Positions 14,582-21,160 of a stretch of DNA of 25,229 bases are shown piece after piece; position 1 is the first letter of the stretch, and the number at the start of each line of letters is the position of its first letter. A program made the translations under genes and the position numbers. The notes beneath the pieces are model-generated. The model was not told the origin of the DNA. It did not search any database and was given only the letters and a program-made list of their open reading frames with translations. The DNA is from Oscillospiraceae bacterium. GTDB lineage: Bacteria > Bacillota > Clostridia > Oscillospirales > Oscillospiraceae. The stretch is from assembly GCA_020025535.1 (NCBI GenBank), contig JAHHRY010000015.1:1-25229 (forward strand). Reading direction: 5' to 3'.

Positions 14582-15757
14582 ATGTACGAAACACTGAAAG
14601 CGCATTTTCAGGAAACCTTTGCCCGTCCTTCCACAATGCTGTTCTCTGCCCCAGGACGTACCGAACTCAGCGGCAACCACACCGATCACCAGCACGGCCG
14701 GGTTTTAGCCGCAGCCGTTAACCGGGAAGCCGTGGCAGCCGTTTCCGAAAACGGCACCATGACGGTCAATCTGCTGTCCGAAGGCTATCCCATGTGCCGG
14801 ATTGATCTGAATGATCTGGAAGTAAATCCCCGGGAATTTGGCAAAACTTCTGCCCTGATTCGCGGCGTTGCTTCCATGTTCCGGGAATATGGACTCCGGG
14901 GCTTTGACGCTTACGTTTCTTCCACCGTGCTCTCCGGCAGCGGACTTTCCAGTTCTGCCGCCTTTGAGGTGCTGATCGGCACCATTTTCAATCACCTGCT
15001 GCACGCAAATAAGACGCCCGTTGAAATCGCACAGATCGGTCAGTACGCCGAAAACGTTTATTTCAACAAACCCTGCGGGCTGATGGACGAAACTGCCTCC
15101 AGCGTGGGCAATATCATCTCCATCGACTTTGCCGATCCCGCCTCCCCCGTCGTAACCCCTCTGGATTTTGATTTTTCCGCCAGCGGCTACAGCCTGTGCA
15201 TCATCGATACCGGTGCCGACCATGCAGATCTCACCGACGAATACGCCGCCATTCCTCAGGAACTGGCAAAGGTCTGTGCCGTTTTCGACAAACAGTATCT
15301 GCGCGATGTGGACGAAGATGAATTCTACGCCCGTCTGCCCGAGGTTCGCACCGCCGCCGGAGACCGTGCTGTACTCCGTGCCATCCATGTATTTCAGGAA
15401 AACCGCCGGGTGGCTGCCCAGGTCGCAGCCCTGCAGAACAATGACTTTGACACTTTCCTGTACTATGTGAAAGAGTCCGGCCTGTCCTCCTGGCGTTATC
15501 TGCAAAATGTAATTCCCGCAGGCTGCCGAGAGCATCAGGAAGTCGCCCTTTCTCTGGCTCTGGCAGAAAGACTGCTGAACGGCCGCGGTGCCTGCCGCGT
15601 ACACGGCGGTGGCTTTGCAGGCACCATTCAGGCTTTTGTCCCCGTGGATATGCTGGATGCTTTCCGGACAGGTATGGAGCAGGTATTGGGCGAAGGCCGC
15701 TGCCATGTTCTGTCCATCCGCAAAGAAGGCTGTCTGGTTCTGGAAGACAACCGATGA
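14582..15757 (+). CDS. galK: Galactokinase
   Basis: 391 residues, the usual length. AGGAG lies 10 nt before ATG 14582. It phosphorylates alpha-D-galactose with ATP to galactose-1-phosphate, the first committed step of the Leloir pathway, in the cytoplasm. GHMP motifs are all present: PGRTELSGNHTDHQHGRVL (about 24-42, sugar site), LSGSGLSSSAAFEVL (117-131, phosphate loop), CGLMDETAS with catalytic Asp169, and RVHGGGFAGTIQAF (339-352). The stop codon overlaps the start of a galT that is now broken, so the galactose-1-phosphate made here cannot be processed by the adjacent gene. An intact galT elsewhere would be needed to avoid sugar-phosphate stress. Confidence 0.95.
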   Translation: MYETLKAHFQETFARPSTMLFSAPGRTELSGNHTDHQHGRVLAAAVNREAVAAVSENGTMTVNLLSEGYPMCRIDLNDLEVNPREFGKTSALIRGVASMFREYGLRGFDAYVSSTVLSGSGLSSSAAFEVLIGTIFNHLLHANKTPVEIAQIGQYAENVYFNKPCGLMDETASSVGNIISIDFADPASPVVTPLDFDFSASGYSLCIIDTGADHADLTDEYAAIPQELAKVCAVFDKQYLRDVDEDEFYARLPEVRTAAGDRAVLRAIHVFQENRRVAAQVAALQNNDFDTFLYYVKESGLSSWRYLQNVIPAGCREHQEVALSLALAERLLNGRGACRVHGGGFAGTIQAFVPVDMLDAFRTGMEQVLGEGRCHVLSIRKEGCLVLEDNR

Positions 15758-15994
15758 ATGCATATATGTTCGCGTTGCAGACCATGCCAGAAACACCTGC
15801 CTCATTGAACCGGTGGATTACGTCTGAGCCGTCAACCGCATTCTGGAAGTGACGGGGTTGGACGAGGAAGAAGCAACACCTTCCGTTCAGGCTTCCCTCC
15901 ACAAAATTCCGGAAGTCTTACCCAAAAGGCCGCAGCACACGGCCTCTGCGAGGCCAATCAGACCGTACACCTTTACAAAGGAGAATGCCCATGA
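15754..15994 (+). pseudogene. Ghost of galT (class II UDP-glucose--hexose-1-phosphate uridylyltransferase)
   Basis: The likely old start, ATG 15754-15756, overlaps the galK stop as ATGA (MNAYMFALQTM). After a frameshift near 15785 the frame reads ARNTCLIEPVDYV, a TGA (15825-15827) where a Trp would be expected, then AVNRILEVTGLDEEE and VQASLHKI. A second frameshift near 15916 gives LTQKAAAHGLCEANQTVHLY and a stop at 15992. LIEPxD...AVNRILEVTGLDE is the N-terminal pattern of class II GalT in Bacillota. The other 400 or so codons are gone. This remnant shows an ancestral galK-galT operon. Confidence 0.75.
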
Positions 15995-16078
15995 GCTCCT
16001 GCTTCAGGAAGCGGGGTGCAAAACGGAAACGTCACTGAAACGGAATCGAAAAAACGTGCACAGCCGGACAAAACAAAT

Positions 16079-16114
16079 ACAGCGGGCAGAGAACAAACAT
16101 TCTCTGCCCGCTGT
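16079..16114. terminator. Strong hairpin terminator between the gal region and the XRE gene
   Basis: A perfect 15-bp stem (16079-16093 with 16100-16114) has a 6-nt loop. T-rich sequence on both sides lets it serve galK on the plus strand and the XRE gene on the minus strand. Confidence 0.85.
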
Positions 16115-16178
16115 TTCCATAGAACTGTTTCGCTGATCTGCCTTTGAATCACAGCCGGATTGGTGCCGCTGGTTTGTG

Positions 16179-16394
16179 TCAGTCCGCCTTTCTGTATTCC
16201 AGAATATCTCCGGGCTGGCAGTCCAGCGCTTCACACAGCTTTACAAGCGTTGAAATTTTCAGAGCCTTGGCTTTTCCGTTTTTCAGGACTGATACATTTG
16301 CTATTGTGATTCCCACACGTTCCGCAAGCTCCGTTACACTCATTTTCCTTTTTGCAAGCATGACATCGATGTTGAAAACGATTTCTCCTTCCAT
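16179..16394 (-). CDS. Small XRE-family (Cro/CI-type) regulator, YozG-like
   Basis: 71 residues, almost only a helix-turn-helix: RKMSVTELAERVGITIANVS, LKNGKAKALKISTLVKLCEA, ending LDCQPGDILEYRKAD. This is the compact regulator family that travels with DUF2975 proteins (B. subtilis YozG/YoaS arrangement). The gene follows the DUF2975 gene by 9 nt, and its AGGAGG begins inside the stop codon of that gene, so translation is coupled. It probably represses its own promoter through the dyad at 16923-16936. Confidence 0.9.
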   Translation of the reverse strand: MEGEIVFNIDVMLAKRKMSVTELAERVGITIANVSVLKNGKAKALKISTLVKLCEALDCQPGDILEYRKAD

Positions 16395-16403
16395 TGCAGC
16401 CTC

Positions 16404-16883
16404 CTAAATCGTCCAGTCGCTTTGTTCCTGCAGCTGGGCTGCCTTTTTAACCAGGTGGGATAATACGGCAGAAGCAATTGAAAGTGCAACACACGCAAAC
16501 ACAATCAGGAAAGAAACCAATACAACCGCAGGATGGCTCATACTCAGGAAAAACAACAGAATATTCCCCGCCAAAAAGTAGCCTGCATCTGCTGCCGTCA
16601 AGACGGAAATCCATTTCAGAAATTTTGCATTTTCCTCCGAAAAGGAGCGGTCACGGCCGATATTGGCTGTAATTTTCCAGGAAAGCACCAGCACGGCACA
16701 GCAGGGAATTCCGGTCCCCAAAATGAAAATCAGCCACGGCCAGAAACGGCCGGAAAACTCGGGATACAGTTTTCGCAGGTTTAAGCCGTATGCAGGAATG
16801 GCCACAAGATAAATCAGCACTCCGCAGATGCCCAGTCCTACGAGAATACATTTCAGCCAGTTTGACAGTGTTTTTTGTTCCAT
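16404..16883 (-). CDS. DUF2975 family membrane protein
   Basis: 159 residues from ATG 16881-16883, with AGGAGG 10 nt upstream; an upstream in-frame extension overlaps the promoter and is rejected. Four TM segments: about 11-31 (CILVGLGICGVLIYLVAIPA), 48-70, 92-112 and 117-140. Between TM2 and TM3 lies the family motif region NIGRDRSFSEENAKFLKWIS. The role of DUF2975 proteins is unknown. The fixed pairing with a YozG-type XRE regulator suggests a membrane partner or sensor controlling it. Confidence 0.88.
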   Translation of the reverse strand: MEQKTLSNWLKCILVGLGICGVLIYLVAIPAYGLNLRKLYPEFSGRFWPWLIFILGTGIPCCAVLVLSWKITANIGRDRSFSEENAKFLKWISVLTAADAGYFLAGNILLFFLSMSHPAVVLVSFLIVFACVALSIASAVLSHLVKKAAQLQEQSDWTI

Positions 16884-16914
16884 ATAAATAGTACCTCCTT
16901 TGTCCGGTAAATTC

Positions 16915-16943
16915 ACTATATCACAGAAGCATCTGTAAGTCAA
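16915..16943 (-). promoter_or_regulatory. Promoter with embedded dyad for the DUF2975/XRE operon
   Basis: On the minus strand TTGACT (16938-16943), a 17-bp spacer and TATAGT (16915-16920). The spacer holds ACAGA-agca-TCTGT (16923-16936), a perfect 5-bp dyad centred between the boxes, a classic repressor position. A looser ATTTAT/ATAAAT dyad lies just upstream (about 16948-16970). Confidence 0.75.
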
Positions 16944-17061
16944 CAATTATTTATCGTATTACAATAAATATTAAATGCAAATCAGTAAATACATCATTCC
17001 AGTGCAGAAGTCATATCCCCATTCAGGCTCCCGCCGGGCAAGCTTATTCCCGTGACAAAAA

Positions 17062-17089
17062 ACAACCCGGGTCTTACGGCCCGGGCTGT
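17062..17089 (-). terminator. Terminator, minus strand
   Basis: A 10-bp stem (17062-17071 with 17080-17089, one G-U pair) is followed on the minus strand by TTTTTT. It lies 290 nt past the glyoxalase-like gene, so that mRNA may carry a long 3' tail. Confidence 0.75.
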
Positions 17090-17382
17090 CTGATTGAATT
17101 ACTTCTTTTCCGGATACTTTCTCATATCCGCAGAACATACGCTCAGGAGGATGCCCCGATGATATTCTGCATACCGGTGCCGGCAGCTTCGGCGATTGCA
17201 TTGGCAGATATCAGATAGATTTCCGCACTCACACAGCCTGAGTCCAATCTGGTGTTTTGCTTTGCGGCAGACGGTATTATGTGCAGCCAAATGAGGCAAA
17301 ACACCAAATTTCTGTGGCAAGCCAGAGTTTCAACTCCGGTATTCGCATGACTTGCCTGGTCTGCAGCTTCTGATGCAGGCCG
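17090..17382. other. Unexplained region with nested inverted repeats
   Basis: No gene is accepted. GGTGTTTTGC (17251-17260) and GCAAAACACC (17296-17305) form a 10-bp perfect inverted repeat, extended with one mismatch to 15 bp, around a 35-nt loop. A small hairpin CCAGAG/CTCCGG-like lies at about 17317-17334. Several frames are open on both strands. One plus-strand AGGAGG-N8-ATG (17152-17160) would give only a 19-residue hydrophobic peptide. It may be a non-autonomous element or a structured 3' tail. Confidence 0.4.
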
Positions 17383-17400
17383 TTACATTGCCTGCATCAG
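17370..17400. repeat. 11-bp perfect hairpin spanning the glyoxalase stop codon
   Basis: CTGATGCAGGC (17370-17380) and GCCTGCATCAG (17390-17400) are perfect inverted copies around 9 nt that contain the TAA of the gene. No T run follows, so it may act as an mRNA 3' stabiliser rather than a terminator. Confidence 0.6.
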
Positions 17401-17835
17401 CTCCAAAATAATACCGTCCGGGTCCTTGAAATACACGGCTCTGCTTTTTCCGAATCCATCGGCGGTGAAGTCAAAGTCCTGCGGCTCGGACAAAAACTCT
17501 ACGCCAAGCCCTTGCAGGCGGTGATACTCCCCCCACAAATCATCAGTCAAAAAGCAGATTTCGGAAATCGAAGTGGTAAAAAGGTCGGATTTCTGTTTTT
17601 TCGCTTCGTCGGACACGAATTGAATCAGTTCAACCGGTGGAGTGTTCAAACGGCCGCCACCGTTCAGGTAAGCAACTCTTGCCCGACAGGACGGCTTCCC
17701 AAACAGCTTTTCCGTAGTCTCTCCTTCCATACGCAATTCTCCACGGAAGGAAAGGCCCAGTATATCCCGGTAAAAAGCGACAGAGCGATCCAGATCTGTT
17801 ACCGTCACTCCGACATGAAGAATGGATGTAATCAT
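17383..17835 (-). CDS. VOC superfamily (glyoxalase/bleomycin-resistance fold) protein
   Basis: 150 residues from ATG 17833-17835, with AAGGAGG 8 nt upstream. Two beta-alpha-beta-beta-beta modules: HVGVTVTDLDRSVAFYRDIL with GLSFRG in the first, and SEICFLTDDLWGEYHRLQGL with VYFKDPDGIILELMQ in the second. His at about 7 and Glu near the C-terminus (LEL) are usual metal ligands. The family covers glyoxalase I, ring-cleaving dioxygenases and antibiotic-binding proteins, so the substrate is open. It is divergent from an HxlR regulator across a shared control region, which suggests it is induced by an electrophile or similar stress through that regulator. Confidence 0.88.
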   Translation of the reverse strand: MITSILHVGVTVTDLDRSVAFYRDILGLSFRGELRMEGETTEKLFGKPSCRARVAYLNGGGRLNTPPVELIQFVSDEAKKQKSDLFTTSISEICFLTDDLWGEYHRLQGLGVEFLSEPQDFDFTADGFGKSRAVYFKDPDGIILELMQAM

Positions 17836-18002
17836 AAATAATTCCTCCTTATGGATTATCTTTATTTTCACCGCCAACAGCACTTTACGAGCAGAAAAGC
17901 GCTCTCTGCGGGATGCGTAAACCAGCCGTGGCCGGCCCGCTCTCCGATCATAAGATCTTCAATTGCACTGACAGAAAGCAGATACTTCTGTCACCGGAAT
18001 AC

Positions 18003-18031
18003 AGTATAACATACACTCCCCTTAATAGTAA
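18003..18031 (-). promoter_or_regulatory. Extended -10 promoter of the VOC gene
   Basis: On the minus strand TGTTATACT with TATACT at 18003-18008 and a weak TTACTA -35 (18026-18031), 17 bp apart. Confidence 0.5.
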
Positions 18032-18057
18032 GTAGGCACAATTTGGTGCGTTAAGCG
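18021..18057. promoter_or_regulatory. Candidate HxlR operator between divergent promoters
   Basis: The stretch holds CTTAA...TTAAG ends (18021-18025, 18051-18055) and an inner GCAC-N6-GTGC dyad. It overlaps the -35 of the VOC promoter and abuts the -35 of the HxlR promoter, so one regulator could control both. This is inferred from position. Confidence 0.45.
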
Positions 18058-18086
18058 TTGATTTTCTCAAATGCATCCCTTATAAT
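18058..18086 (+). promoter_or_regulatory. Promoter of the HxlR regulator gene
   Basis: TTGATT (18058-18063), a 17-bp spacer and a perfect TATAAT (18081-18086), 35 nt before the start codon. Confidence 0.75.
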
Positions 18087-18120
18087 CACCATATACCCCA
18101 ATGCAGAAGAGGTGAACAAA

Positions 18121-18489
18121 ATGCCGGACTCACGAGAACATAAAATCAGCTGTTCCAATTACCAGTGCGAAATTGAACTGACCTTGGAAATACTGAGCGG
18201 AAAATGGAAAGCGCTGATCATATGGAATCTTCATCTGCATGACATCATCCGATACAACGAGTTTCGCAGACTGATTCCGTCCATCACCCAGAAGATGCTG
18301 ACGCAGCAGCTGAAGGAACTGGAAAAATATGGGATTATTTCCCGTAAAGTCCATCCTTCCGTGCCGCCCGCAGTGGAATATGCTCTTACGGAAACCGGTC
18401 AGGAGCTGATTCCGATTATGGAATCCATGGATCGCTGGGGCAAAAAGTATGTAAAAGAATACCATAAAGCAGCCGAAAATGCACTTTAA
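18121..18489 (+). CDS. HxlR-family winged-helix transcriptional regulator
   Basis: 122 residues from ATG 18121 (AGAGGTG 6 nt upstream; an earlier in-frame start would overlap the promoter). The HxlR core is clear: ELTLEILSGKWKALIIWNL, then YNEFRRLIPSITQKMLTQQL, LEKYGIISRKVHP and VEYALTETGQEL. Near the N-terminus are two Cys (CSNYQC). HxlR/YodB/HypR proteins often sense electrophiles or disulfide stress through an N-terminal Cys. The glyoxalase-like gene reads in the opposite direction and is the obvious target. Confidence 0.92.
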   Translation: MPDSREHKISCSNYQCEIELTLEILSGKWKALIIWNLHLHDIIRYNEFRRLIPSITQKMLTQQLKELEKYGIISRKVHPSVPPAVEYALTETGQELIPIMESMDRWGKKYVKEYHKAAENAL

Positions 18490-18556
18490 TCCTTGCGAAA
18501 CGACACGGTATTCCCTGCTTGGTTTTCTTGCGAAATGGATATCTGATGTATATAAA

Positions 18557-18585
18557 ATGGGGCGGTAGCTGTGCTACCGCCCCAT
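18557..18585. terminator. Terminator between HxlR gene and lipoprotein pair
   Basis: A perfect 13-bp stem (18557-18569 with 18573-18585) has a 3-nt loop. On the minus strand it is followed by TTTTATAT, so it mainly ends the lipoprotein transcript and can also stop the HxlR transcript. Confidence 0.85.
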
Positions 18586-18661
18586 AGTTCTAATGATTCT
18601 TGTGTTCTGTTTTCATTCAGCTAACCGGCACAGACGCAAAGCCATCTCCTGGGCCGAGGAT

Positions 18662-19501
18662 TTACTGAATAACGAACTGCACTACGCCAGATATAACCTG
18701 CTCATATTGTGCGATATAATCAATGCATTCTATCTGCACGGTGCAAACCAAGGCAAAGTCCGTTTCATTCACCATCGTCAAAATATATTGATAATCACTA
18801 TATTCGACTTTGTCGTAAATAGTCTTAGCCTTTGCATACATCTCGTCAAGTCTTGCTGTAACCTGTTCTGTGACGGCTGCCATATCAAAATCAGGCTTTG
18901 CGTCAGTCGGGATCCGGCCCAGCATTGTAGAAGAATAGTCAAACAATTTCCCATTCTCCAGAACCGAAACGACCGCTTCATCCGCTGTACGGTAAGAGTC
19001 AACATATTTTGTAAATGTTACTTCATACATATGCCAGTATTCGAGATATTCAATTTCTATAACATAGTCTTTAATATCGATAATTTTCGATAGGAACTCT
19101 CTTGCAATGGCAATGCTCTCTTCTTCGGAAATCATGACACCGCTTTCGTCCTTATCAGCTTTACGCCAATAGTAGGATGTCAATCTCTGCTCGGAGTCCA
19201 CATCAAAATTGTCTCCATTCTCAAGTTTATATCTGTGGGTAGGATAATAATCATATGTAGCAATTCCCGAATCCTCATACTCGCCAACAACTTCTTCATC
19301 ATTGATTTGAATGCTTAGTTTTTCCGGTCGCGACAAATCTTTTTTCCGATCCTGAAACCAAACTCCGTATTCCTGATGTGTTTCAGGGCCGCCGGGAGAG
19401 TCTGAGAAGTCATAAACAAGCACAGAGTATTCAGACGTTTTGGCGCATCCGCAAAGTGCAAGTATTGATAGAATGATTGCCATACATAAGAACTTTTTCA
19501 T
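18662..19501 (-). CDS. Lipoprotein with PepSY-like domain, copy 1
   Basis: 279 residues. The signal peptide MKKFLCMAIILSILALCGCA gives a lipobox LCGC with the lipidated Cys at 19, so it should be anchored outside the membrane. The outer part has a middle domain starting EESIAIAREFLSKIIDIKDY that resembles PepSY/YcdB-type units (helix, then VTFTKYV and an ENGKLFDYSS strand), and a C-terminal domain with DEMYAKAKTIYDKVEYSDYQ. AAGGAGG lies before the ATG. It is downstream of a near-identical paralogue by 57 nt and presumably shares its promoter. Function unknown. A terminator follows. Confidence 0.75.
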   Translation of the reverse strand: MKKFLCMAIILSILALCGCAKTSEYSVLVYDFSDSPGGPETHQEYGVWFQDRKKDLSRPEKLSIQINDEEVVGEYEDSGIATYDYYPTHRYKLENGDNFDVDSEQRLTSYYWRKADKDESGVMISEEESIAIAREFLSKIIDIKDYVIEIEYLEYWHMYEVTFTKYVDSYRTADEAVVSVLENGKLFDYSSTMLGRIPTDAKPDFDMAAVTEQVTARLDEMYAKAKTIYDKVEYSDYQYILTMVNETDFALVCTVQIECIDYIAQYEQVISGVVQFVIQ

Positions 19502-19558
19502 AATTTACCTCCTTAGCATTCTTCCTACTTGTTCATATTCGTCCGAAATCACAACAAA

Positions 19559-20398
19559 TTACTGAATAACGAACTGCACTAAACCAGGTATAACCTGCTC
19601 ATATTGTGCGATATAATCAATGCATTCTATCTGCACGGTGCAAACCAAGGCAAAGTCCGTTTCATTCACCATCGTCAAAATATATTGATAATCACTATAT
19701 TCGACTTTGTCGTAAATAGTCTTAGCCTTTGCATACATCTCGTCAAGTCTTGCTGTAACCTGTTCTGTGACGGCTGCCATATCAAAATCAGGCTTTGCAT
19801 CAGTCGGGATCCGGCCCAGCATTGTAGATCTGAAATTGTGCAGTTTTCCATTCTTGGTTACCCAAAAGGATGCTTTATCCGCAGTGCGATAGGACCCAAC
19901 ATACTTTGTAAATGTTACATCATAGAAACCCCAAGATTCGCTATATGACGCTTCTACAACATAGTCTTTAATATCGATAATTTTCGACAGGAACTCTTTT
20001 GCAATGGCAATGCTCTCTTCTTCGGAAATCATGACACCACTTTCGTCCTCATCCGCTTTTCCCCAATAGTAGGATATCAATCTCTGCTCAGAATCCACTT
20101 CAAAACGGTCATCCTTGTCGATATTATATCTGTGGGTAGGATAGTAATTGTATGGAACAATTCCTGAATCCTCATACTCGCCAACAACTTCTTCACCATT
20201 GATTTGAATGCTTAGTTTTTCCGGTCGCGAAAAATCTTTTTTTCGGTCCTGAAACCAAACCCCGTATTCCTGATGTGTTTCAGGGCCGCCGGGAGAGTCT
20301 GAGAAGTCATAAACAAGCACAGAGTATTCAGACGTTTTGGCGCATCCGCAAAGTGCAAGTATTGATAGAATGATTGCCATACATAAGAACTTTTTCAT
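19559..20398 (-). CDS. Lipoprotein with PepSY-like domain, copy 2
   Basis: 279 residues, with the same signal peptide and lipobox as copy 1. The N-terminal 75 residues differ by two substitutions (Leu/Phe and Asp/Gly) and the C-terminal 75 only at ISGVV/IPGLV. Between them the sequence differs often: YNIDKDDRFEVDSE against YKLENGDNFDVDSE, and VVEASYSESWGFYDVTF against VIEIEYLEYWHMYEVTF. AAGGAGG precedes the ATG. It is the first gene of the pair. Upstream is a 12-bp perfect palindrome (20443-20454). PepSY units also occur in the anti-sigma at the left end of the window. Confidence 0.75.
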   Translation of the reverse strand: MKKFLCMAIILSILALCGCAKTSEYSVLVYDFSDSPGGPETHQEYGVWFQDRKKDFSRPEKLSIQINGEEVVGEYEDSGIVPYNYYPTHRYNIDKDDRFEVDSEQRLISYYWGKADEDESGVMISEEESIAIAKEFLSKIIDIKDYVVEASYSESWGFYDVTFTKYVGSYRTADKASFWVTKNGKLHNFRSTMLGRIPTDAKPDFDMAAVTEQVTARLDEMYAKAKTIYDKVEYSDYQYILTMVNETDFALVCTVQIECIDYIAQYEQVIPGLVQFVIQ

Positions 20399-20534
20399 AA
20401 TTTACCTCCTTAATCCTTCCCATCTCCGCATATCATCCTATCTTCATATATGAATCCGGAGATTGGTTTTCTATTCTCCTGCCTGCGCTTTTTCCCATGT
20501 AGTTATTCTGCAAACATATTGCGTAATTCCTATC
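20399..20534. other. Upstream region of the lipoprotein pair
   Basis: No gene. The minus strand holds a perfect palindrome TTCATATATGAA (20443-20454), 45 nt upstream of the start codon, which may be part of the promoter or an operator. No clear -35/-10 pair was found. Confidence 0.4.
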
Positions 20535-20539
20535 GTTGC

Positions 20540-20690
20540 ACCTTCTGCATATCTTCAGGCAGCTTCCCTAGCGCAGCCCGGACTGCATACCTTCAGACTG
20601 CGTAAAGCTTCTTTCCGTAATATTGCTGAAGGTTCGTTCATTCCCTCCCGGAAAACGGTGGCAGCTGCTCGCACCGTTTTTCAATTTATT
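20540..20690 (-). pseudogene. Decayed copy of the ECF sigma gene at 22402-22953
   Basis: From the right end the minus strand reads a former TTG start then KNGASSCHRFPGGNERTFSN, matching DNGASSYRRFLEGDESAFDD of the intact sigma. After an internal deletion the left part matches the GKLPEDMQ segment at DNA level (GAAGCTGCCTGAAGATATGC in both genes' vicinity) but contains stops. More than half of the gene is missing. It shares the intact gene's upstream region. Confidence 0.8.
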
Positions 20691-20699
20691 TTCTTCTAT

Positions 20700-20790
20700 C
20701 CTGGAGAGAGTGCTTTTGTCCCTCTTCACTTATTATACGATTGAAATTGGGAAACTCCTTATTTATCCGGACATCCAGCATGATATCAGA
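20700..20790 (-). promoter_or_regulatory. Conserved promoter region of the decayed sigma copy
   Basis: 22 identical bases at 20727-20748 equal 22996-23017 upstream of the intact sigma gene, covering TATAAT (minus strand, 20732-20737) and AATTTCAATCG before it. Similarity goes on with small changes to about 20790. Confidence 0.6.
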
Positions 20791-21058
20791 GTCCGTACCG
20801 TTCGCCTTGCTATACGAATTCCGGAAAAACAATTAACTGTCTCAGGGTATTTTCCAGGAACTTGTTCTGATGGAATATGAAATTGTCATATCACAGGAAA
20901 TTCCCCTGCCGGGACGCGCACCGAGAAAGAATCCAAAGAATTATTTTTGTTTGATACGACACATCGACATCATCATAAAAAGAGATTCTCTCATGCCCGT
21001 CTCTTATTTTGAATCCTGCCATGCAGAAACAATTTGCTTTTATGTAGCCATAATACAA
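20791..21058. other. Gap without recognised gene
   Basis: Short open frames on the plus strand have no RBS and no recognisable protein. Nothing else is seen up to the palindrome at 21059. Confidence 0.4.
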
Positions 21059-21086
21059 ACGCAGTCAGTTTTAAAACTGACTGCGT
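21059..21086. terminator. Perfect 28-bp palindrome, terminator-like
   Basis: ACGCAGTCAGTTTT at 21059-21072 is followed by its exact reverse complement at 21073-21086. As RNA it would form a 12-bp stem with a TTAA loop. On the minus strand TTTGTATT follows. It is the second of two hairpins ending the sigma operon. Confidence 0.7.
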
Positions 21087-21092
21087 ATAAAA

Positions 21093-21129
21093 CAGACCAG
21101 GCTCCAATGGTGTTTTGGAACCTGGTCTG
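21093..21129 (-). terminator. Terminator of the second ECF sigma operon
   Basis: A 15-bp stem with one mismatch (21093-21107 with 21115-21129) has a 7-nt loop and is followed by TTTTATA on the minus strand. It lies 32 nt past the broken third gene of the operon. Confidence 0.8.
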
Positions 21130-21160
21130 AATTATTCTGCTTTGCACTGCCGGCACATTC

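Larger units (their letters stand above)
18661..20415. repeat. 897-bp-period tandem duplication of a lipoprotein gene
   Basis: 18661-19518 and 19558-20415 are two copies including the RBS. The outer parts of the gene (first 75 and last 75 codons) are almost identical, while about 110 central codons are clearly diverged, which points to gene conversion or diversifying selection on the middle. Confidence 0.9.

Noticed and set aside
14705..15805. 366-codon minus-strand frame opposite galK
   Set aside because: Shadow of the GC-rich galK coding strand, with no RBS and no known protein; galK has all GHMP motifs.
9417..15827. TGA read as Trp (alternative genetic code), because two relics have TGA at expected Trp positions
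   Set aside because: Many intact genes in the window end with TGA, often in ATGA overlaps, and intact genes use TGG for Trp. Both TGA cases lie in genes that are broken in other ways too.
17099..17320. Cys-rich 73-codon minus-strand frame
   Set aside because: There is no RBS, other frames over the same DNA are also open, and the region is dominated by inverted repeats.
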